NCBI GenBank assembly: GCA_964360635.1
Contig: CAYHXO010000007.1
Span: forward strand, 1-64,000
DNA from: CALRGE01 sp964360635
Lineage (GTDB): Bacteria; Patescibacteriota; Gracilibacteria; UBA1369; 2-02-FULL-48-14
Length of the DNA: 64,000 bases
Direction: 5' to 3'
Each line of letters starts with the position of its first letter. Within the stretch, counting starts at the first letter, position 1. Made by a program: the position numbers and the translations under genes. Under the pieces are notes generated by a model, which was not told where the DNA came from, made no database searches, and was given only the letters and a program-made list of their open reading frames with translations. This document shows, piece by piece, positions 59,930-64,000 of this stretch.

Positions 59930-61141
59930 TTAAAAACAAATTTTACCGGCTATATCAACAATTTCGTAATCACTGGCCTTATCTTTAAAAACTTTATTCG
60001 CATAAGCCGTTGAGGCACTACGCAAAGTAAAAAGCCCATGCTTTTCATTTATATTTTGCTTAATTTGATAAATACGAGTTCTGCGCTCATCCTCCAATCC
60101 AAAAAAACTCATCTGTTTTGCGTAAGTCGATCGAACCGGCGAACCTATTAAGTGGCAATAACTATATGTTTCACCAACAATAAACATTTTCTTAACAGCC
60201 TTTTTAAGAACCTCAGTTAATATTCCAAAGTCAGAAGTAAAATCCGAAAGTTCTTCAACAACTTTAAAGCATTCTCCTTTTTGGGTTTGTAGAAGCAAAG
60301 TAAAAACTCCAATTTCTACTTCTTCTTTCAACAATGATTCGCAAAATCGTTCAAGATTTCTCATCAAAAAGCCAAAAATATATTTAGGATCTTTATGATG
60401 CCCCCATAAACTTCCTCCACGCGAAATCACTTTTCTTTGTGGCTTTGCATCTTTAATTTGAAGAATCGACTTTCCTTGAAGCTCGTACCAAATTTCTTCC
60501 CCTGGCTTATTAAGTAGTGATTTTATTCTTTTGGCAGGAGTAGAAACAAAATCAAAACAAGTCTCTATTCTCTGGCTTTTTAACCTACCAGCAAGTTTCT
60601 CTCCGACTCCACATATTTCTGAAACAGTAGTCGACTTCAAAAATTCCTCCAAATTTTCAGGAGTCACAACTTTCAAACCGAAGGGTTTGTTTTTGTCAGA
60701 GCAAATTTTCGCAAGAGTACGAGTAAGCGAAATACCAACACTCACGGGGATCTGAAGTTTTTCCAAAATTTCATTCTGCATTTTATAGCCGAGCTTTAAA
60801 AGATCACCCTCATAATTTCCAAAATCTATAAAACTTTCATCAACCGAATAAAACTCAACCCTATCCGAGTAAGACTTGAAAATATCTTGCATTGCGTGAG
60901 AAACTGCACCGTACCATTGAAAATCGCGCTTCACACAAACAGCCTCGGGGCAAAGTTGACGCGCCTTCCAAATAGGCATGCCAACCGTTACCCCGAAAGG
61001 CTTCATTTCATAACTCCGCGCAATAACACAAGCACCCTGATTTCCAAGCACGACAACAGGTTTGCCAATTAAACTTCTATCACGCACTCTTTCGCAAGAG
61101 ACATAGAAGCAATCGGCATCAACATGAGCAATAATTTTCAT
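59930..61141 (-). CDS. Y-family DNA polymerase (UmuC type)
   Basis: Y-family polymerases bypass DNA lesions. The protein has the palm motifs HVDADCFYVSCE (about residue 5) and YSVDESFIDF (about 97), the helix-hairpin-helix segment EICGVGEKLAGRL, and the little-finger domain. The C-terminus (FFGLEDERRTRIYQ) resembles UmuC/ImuB tails more than DinB. I take the ATG at 61141 over the GTG at 61147, because TATTAT ends six bases before that ATG. A perfect palindrome lies just upstream of the -10. No umuD is present; the SRAP-like gene takes its place in the operon. Confidence 0.92.
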   Translation of the reverse strand: MKIIAHVDADCFYVSCERVRDRSLIGKPVVVLGNQGACVIARSYEMKPFGVTVGMPIWKARQLCPEAVCVKRDFQWYGAVSHAMQDIFKSYSDRVEFYSVDESFIDFGNYEGDLLKLGYKMQNEILEKLQIPVSVGISLTRTLAKICSDKNKPFGLKVVTPENLEEFLKSTTVSEICGVGEKLAGRLKSQRIETCFDFVSTPAKRIKSLLNKPGEEIWYELQGKSILQIKDAKPQRKVISRGGSLWGHHKDPKYIFGFLMRNLERFCESLLKEEVEIGVFTLLLQTQKGECFKVVEELSDFTSDFGILTEVLKKAVKKMFIVGETYSYCHLIGSPVRSTYAKQMSFFGLEDERRTRIYQIKQNINEKHGLFTLRSASTAYANKVFKDKASDYEIVDIAGKICF

Positions 61142-61153
61142 GCCCACATAATA

Positions 61154-61171
61154 GGTGAGTAAGTACTCACC
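61154..61171. promoter_or_regulatory. Palindromic operator candidate of the Y-polymerase operon
   Basis: GGTGAGTA-AG-TACTCACC is a perfect 8-bp inverted repeat with a 2-base spacer. It lies one base upstream of the TATTAT -10 on the minus strand, in the spacer to any -35. A repressor such as a LexA analogue could block transcription there. It does not match the known E. coli or Bacillus LexA box. Confidence 0.6.
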
Positions 61172-61181
61172 GTCAACATAT

Positions 61182-62345
61182 TTATTCTGCTTGTCGCTCT
61201 TCTAATTCAACCTGGAGATTAATCGTCTTGCCATCTCGCAACACTTCAAGTGTTACAGTATCACCAACAGAGTAAGAAGAAATTGCATTTGAAAGATCAA
61301 AGTTTTGACCGATTTCTTTTCCATCCAAAGTTAAAATAATGTCTCCTTCTTTCACTCCGGCTTTATCGGCAGGGCTATCTTTCATAACAGGCAGAAGTCC
61401 GGCCTGAACATCAGCCACAACATAAGCGCCATGATCAACAGAGAGCCCATTTTTTTCACCAAGAGCAGGCGTAATAATCATATATCTAACTCCAAGATAA
61501 GGACGAACAATTCTACCAAACTGTTGATAAGATTTAACAACTCTTTGAATTTCATTTGAAGCTATAGCAAAACCAATTCCTTGAGAAGAACTGTCAACAG
61601 CGGTGTTCATTCCAATAACCTGACCAGATAAATTTACAAGCGGCCCACCGCTATTTCCAGGATTTATTGCGGCATCTGTTTGAATCAAGCCTGTTAAACT
61701 TTTTGCGGCTTCCATACCTCCACCTGCAATAATTTGCCTTCCAGTGGCAGAAATAATTCCAGCTGTAGTTGTATTTGCATACTCACCTTCGGCGTTGCCA
61801 ATCGCAATAACATGATCACCAACAGACATAATATCAGAATCTCCAAATTCAACAGTAGAATACGTCTTCACCGAATCACTTGAAAGTTGTAATAAAGCCA
61901 CATCGTTCAAAGTGTCTTTTGCCAAAACTTTCACATCGACTTCAGTTCCGTCAGCCAAAAAAGCAACATATTGACCACTATCATCAGCAACAACATGCTT
62001 ATTTGTAACAGCCAAACCGTCAGATGAAATCACAAAAGCCGTTCCGGCAGCAACCTGAGTCAGTACACCATCAGCTGAGGGAGCCTGCTGCTCACCCATA
62101 AAAAACATATTATAATATTGACTCACATCTTTAAGTTCAACCACACTAACAACTGCAGGAGAAGCTTGATTCCAAGCATAAGAAAAAGAGGGCTCACTCA
62201 TATTGAGCGCAATCTGAGAATTTTCTTCGCCGTCATCCGAATAATGCAAAATCGCCAAAGTTGTGACAGCACCTCCAGCAGCACCAAAAACTAAACTTAC
62301 AAGAGCCGCACTTAAGACCACCATTTTTAACCTGATTGTGTTCAT
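61182..62345 (-). CDS. HtrA/DegP-like serine protease with PDZ domain
   Basis: HtrA proteins degrade misfolded envelope proteins. After an N-terminal signal anchor (MVVLSAALVSLVFGAAGGAV), the trypsin-like domain has the triad His in VTNKHVV, Asp in LNDVALL and Ser in NPGNSGGPL. One PDZ domain follows (about 290-380; KAGVKEGDIILTLDGKEIG). The ATG at 62345 is preferred, as it places the signal anchor near residue 8; the longer frame to 62438 has no typical start. TAGAAT (62376-62371) is a possible -10. The Y-polymerase operon follows 11 bases beyond the palindrome. Confidence 0.94.
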   Translation of the reverse strand: MNTIRLKMVVLSAALVSLVFGAAGGAVTTLAILHYSDDGEENSQIALNMSEPSFSYAWNQASPAVVSVVELKDVSQYYNMFFMGEQQAPSADGVLTQVAAGTAFVISSDGLAVTNKHVVADDSGQYVAFLADGTEVDVKVLAKDTLNDVALLQLSSDSVKTYSTVEFGDSDIMSVGDHVIAIGNAEGEYANTTTAGIISATGRQIIAGGGMEAAKSLTGLIQTDAAINPGNSGGPLVNLSGQVIGMNTAVDSSSQGIGFAIASNEIQRVVKSYQQFGRIVRPYLGVRYMIITPALGEKNGLSVDHGAYVVADVQAGLLPVMKDSPADKAGVKEGDIILTLDGKEIGQNFDLSNAISSYSVGDTVTLEVLRDGKTINLQVELEERQAE

Positions 62346-62440
62346 ATAATTGTGATTTAAAGTGTGCAGGATTCTAACACGTTTTTTTGCTTTACAAAAG
62401 ACTTCTTCAAAGGCAATATTCGGTCGCCTAGAATTCAACT

Positions 62441-63004
62441 ATGAAGAATGCATTAAGGCAGGAGACGCGGGAGAAGCGCCAGTCGCTCTCGCCTGATTTG
62501 TATGCAAAAAAATCCGCCCGAATAAGGCAAAAACTTGAAAATTTGCCAGAATTCAAAGCCGCAAAAAAAATCATGGCATACGTTTCAACAAACGAAGAAG
62601 TTGATACTCACGAGCTAATAAAAAATGCCTTTAAAAAAGGCCAAACTGTTTACATTCCAAAAATCGACCGTAACGAATTAAAAATAATTCCCGTTAAAAG
62701 CTGGGAAGTTTTGGAGCCGGGAACTTTTAGCATATTGGAGCCAATGATGAACAGTGAAGAAGCCGCCCATCCAGAAGACCTCGATCTAATTCTTGTTCCC
62801 GGAATCGCCTTCGATAAACGCGGCCACCGCATTGGCCACGGCCGTGGTTTTTACGATCGAACTTTGAAAAATACGAAAGCATTTAAAATTGGCCTCGCAT
62901 TTCAAGAGCAAATTGTTGATGAAGTTCCGAATGAAGAGCACGACGTTCCCATGGATTTAATTATCACTGATAATTCCCTTATCACCCCTAACCCCCTTTC
63001 CTAA
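62441..63004 (+). CDS. 5-formyltetrahydrofolate cyclo-ligase
   Basis: The enzyme (MTHFS, YgfA) converts 5-formyl-THF to 5,10-methenyl-THF with ATP. The 187-aa protein has the N-terminal basic helix (LRQETREKRQSLSP), AYVSTNEEVDTHELI, YIPKIDR, the LDLILVPGIAFDKRGHRIGH segment (20 residues) and GRGFYDR. Length is normal. TAGAAT at 62429-62434 ends exactly six bases before the ATG. The stop shares one base with the glyA ATG (TAATG), linking two one-carbon genes. Confidence 0.94.
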   Translation: MKNALRQETREKRQSLSPDLYAKKSARIRQKLENLPEFKAAKKIMAYVSTNEEVDTHELIKNAFKKGQTVYIPKIDRNELKIIPVKSWEVLEPGTFSILEPMMNSEEAAHPEDLDLILVPGIAFDKRGHRIGHGRGFYDRTLKNTKAFKIGLAFQEQIVDEVPNEEHDVPMDLIITDNSLITPNPLS

Positions 63005-64000
63005 TGCTCACACATTTGCAGAAGCAGGACCCGCAAATTTACGCCGCAATAATGCACGAAGAAAAACGCCAAGCCGAAGAGTTAGAGTTAATCGCCTCAG
63101 AGAATTATGTTTCTCCGGCAGTTTTGGAAACAATGGGAAGTATTTTAACAAATAAATACTCAGAGGGTTATCCTGGAAAACGTTATTACGCTGGCCAAGA
63201 AAATATCGATGTTATTGAGAATCTTGCCATCGATCGAGCAAAAGAACTTTTTGGAGCCGAACACGTGAACGTTCAGGCACTTTCAGGTTCTCCAGCCAAT
63301 GCCGCAGTTTATATGGCCTTCATAAAACCGGGCGATAAAGTTTTGGGATTGAGTTTAGATCACGGTGGTCATCTTTCACACGGACACCCAGTGAACTTTA
63401 GCGGAATGCTTTACAACTTTGTGCGCTACGGAGTTGAAGAAAATGGAATTATTGATATGGATAAAGTTCGAGAAATAGCGCTCAAAGAAAGACCAAAAAT
63501 GATTGTGGCAGGATTCTCAGCATACTCTCGAAACATGGACTGGAAAAAATTCAAAGAAATCGCAGATGAAATTGGAGCAATCACATTTGCCGACATTGCT
63601 CATATAGCCGGATTGATTGCAGGTGGTCAAATTGAATCACCTGTCCCACACTTCGACGTTGTTTCAACAACAACCCACAAAACTCTCCGTGGCCCTCGTG
63701 GCGCAATGATTATGTGCAAAGAGCAGTTCGGCAAACAAGTCGACAAAGCAATTTTCCCAGGAATGCAGGGCGGCCCACACGATCATATCAATGCCGCAAA
63801 AGCCGTGGCTTTCAAAGAAGCACTTCAACCTGAATTTAAAGAATACACAGCTCAAGTAATTAAAAACGCAAAAGTTCTTGCAAGCGAGTTGATGAATTAT
63901 AACTTCAAAGTAATCTCAGGCGGGACAGATAACCACTTGATGCTTATCGACATGACCAGCAAAAATTCTACTGGTAAAGAAGCCGATCACGCTCTCGAAC
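63004..64000 (+). CDS. glyA: Serine hydroxymethyltransferase, 3' truncated by window end
   Basis: GlyA interconverts serine and glycine with THF. The 332 codons visible begin MLTHLQKQDPQIYAAI and show IASENYVSPAVLE, GYPGKRYYAGQE, ALSGSPANAAVY, LDHGGHLSHGHP, and the PLP-lysine motif STTTHKTLRGPRG, then FPGMQGGPHDHI. The frame is open at the edge of the window. It overlaps the cyclo-ligase stop by one base. Together they suggest an active one-carbon pool. Not complete here, so the C-terminal domain cannot be judged. Confidence 0.96.
   Translation, partial: MLTHLQKQDPQIYAAIMHEEKRQAEELELIASENYVSPAVLETMGSILTNKYSEGYPGKRYYAGQENIDVIENLAIDRAKELFGAEHVNVQALSGSPANAAVYMAFIKPGDKVLGLSLDHGGHLSHGHPVNFSGMLYNFVRYGVEENGIIDMDKVREIALKERPKMIVAGFSAYSRNMDWKKFKEIADEIGAITFADIAHIAGLIAGGQIESPVPHFDVVSTTTHKTLRGPRGAMIMCKEQFGKQVDKAIFPGMQGGPHDHINAAKAVAFKEALQPEFKEYTAQVIKNAKVLASELMNYNFKVISGGTDNHLMLIDMTSKNSTGKEADHALE

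Noticed and set aside
1..64000. CRISPR array, insertion sequence or prophage
   Set aside because: No regularly spaced repeats, transposase, integrase or phage structural gene was seen in either strand.

Overview
The window is AT-rich (about one third G+C by eye), densely packed DNA that looks like the chromosome of a Candidate Phyla Radiation (Patescibacteria) bacterium, possibly near the Peregrinibacteria. The taxon is an inference. It rests on gene style: archaeal-type Elp3, a single-chain class II GlyRS, a VirB2-like pilin and a VirD4-like ATPase with no conjugation module, many small lineage-specific membrane proteins, and almost no Shine-Dalgarno sequences. UGA acts as a stop (for example at the end of ribBA), so the recoded Gracilibacteria/Absconditabacteria code does not apply. 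There are no insertion sequences, phage genes or CRISPR arrays.

Layout. 0-9 kb: elp3, a 1248-aa membrane protein of unknown function, and a tyrS-recG-small ORF operon. 9-19 kb: housekeeping genes (rluD-type synthase, rplU-pth-obg, DsbA-like protein, tRNA-Leu, a CuA-cupredoxin lipoprotein, yqeY, an enlarged uvrC, a nucleotidyltransferase, der). 19-25 kb: PLP-binding protein, VirB2-like pilin, AI-2E-type exporter, a glycosyltransferase/chain-length operon, and a STAS/anti-sigma-kinase pair. 25-29 kb: rpsB-membrane protein-tsf-ribBA-ribD-CAP protein in one direction. 30-42 kb: murJ, a transporter-HEAT fusion, a two-gene peptide-ligase/peptidase/7TM locus, a class IV aminotransferase and a large surface protein. 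42-54 kb: yggT-cysS, murC, ftsB-like, two CAT-anticodon tRNAs, rhodanese, DnaQ-LCP-VirD4 operon, glyS, DUF3467-dtd. 54-57 kb: three regulators side by side (TrmB, orphan OmpR-type, sigma region 4-HARE). 57-64 kb: MgtC-like protein, tRNA-Leu, tRNA-Val, two SemiSWEET-like proteins, a tRNA-like RNA facing a putative antisense small RNA, SRAP-like gene with a Y-family polymerase, HtrA, 5-formyl-THF cyclo-ligase and the start of glyA.

The most unusual points are five. (1) One polypeptide joins an ATP-grasp ligase, a degenerate RimB-like domain and a QEGLA metallopeptidase, next to a PKD-7TM protein. (2) A non-canonical tRNA-like gene faces a 56-nt putative RNA that is complementary to its 5' half. 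(3) UvrC carries a GNAT-like insertion of about 120 residues. (4) A compact SRAP-like protein sits with a Y-family polymerase behind a perfect palindrome. (5) Many genes have a -10-like box exactly six bases before the start codon, which suggests leaderless mRNAs. Most convergent gene pairs overlap at their 3' ends.
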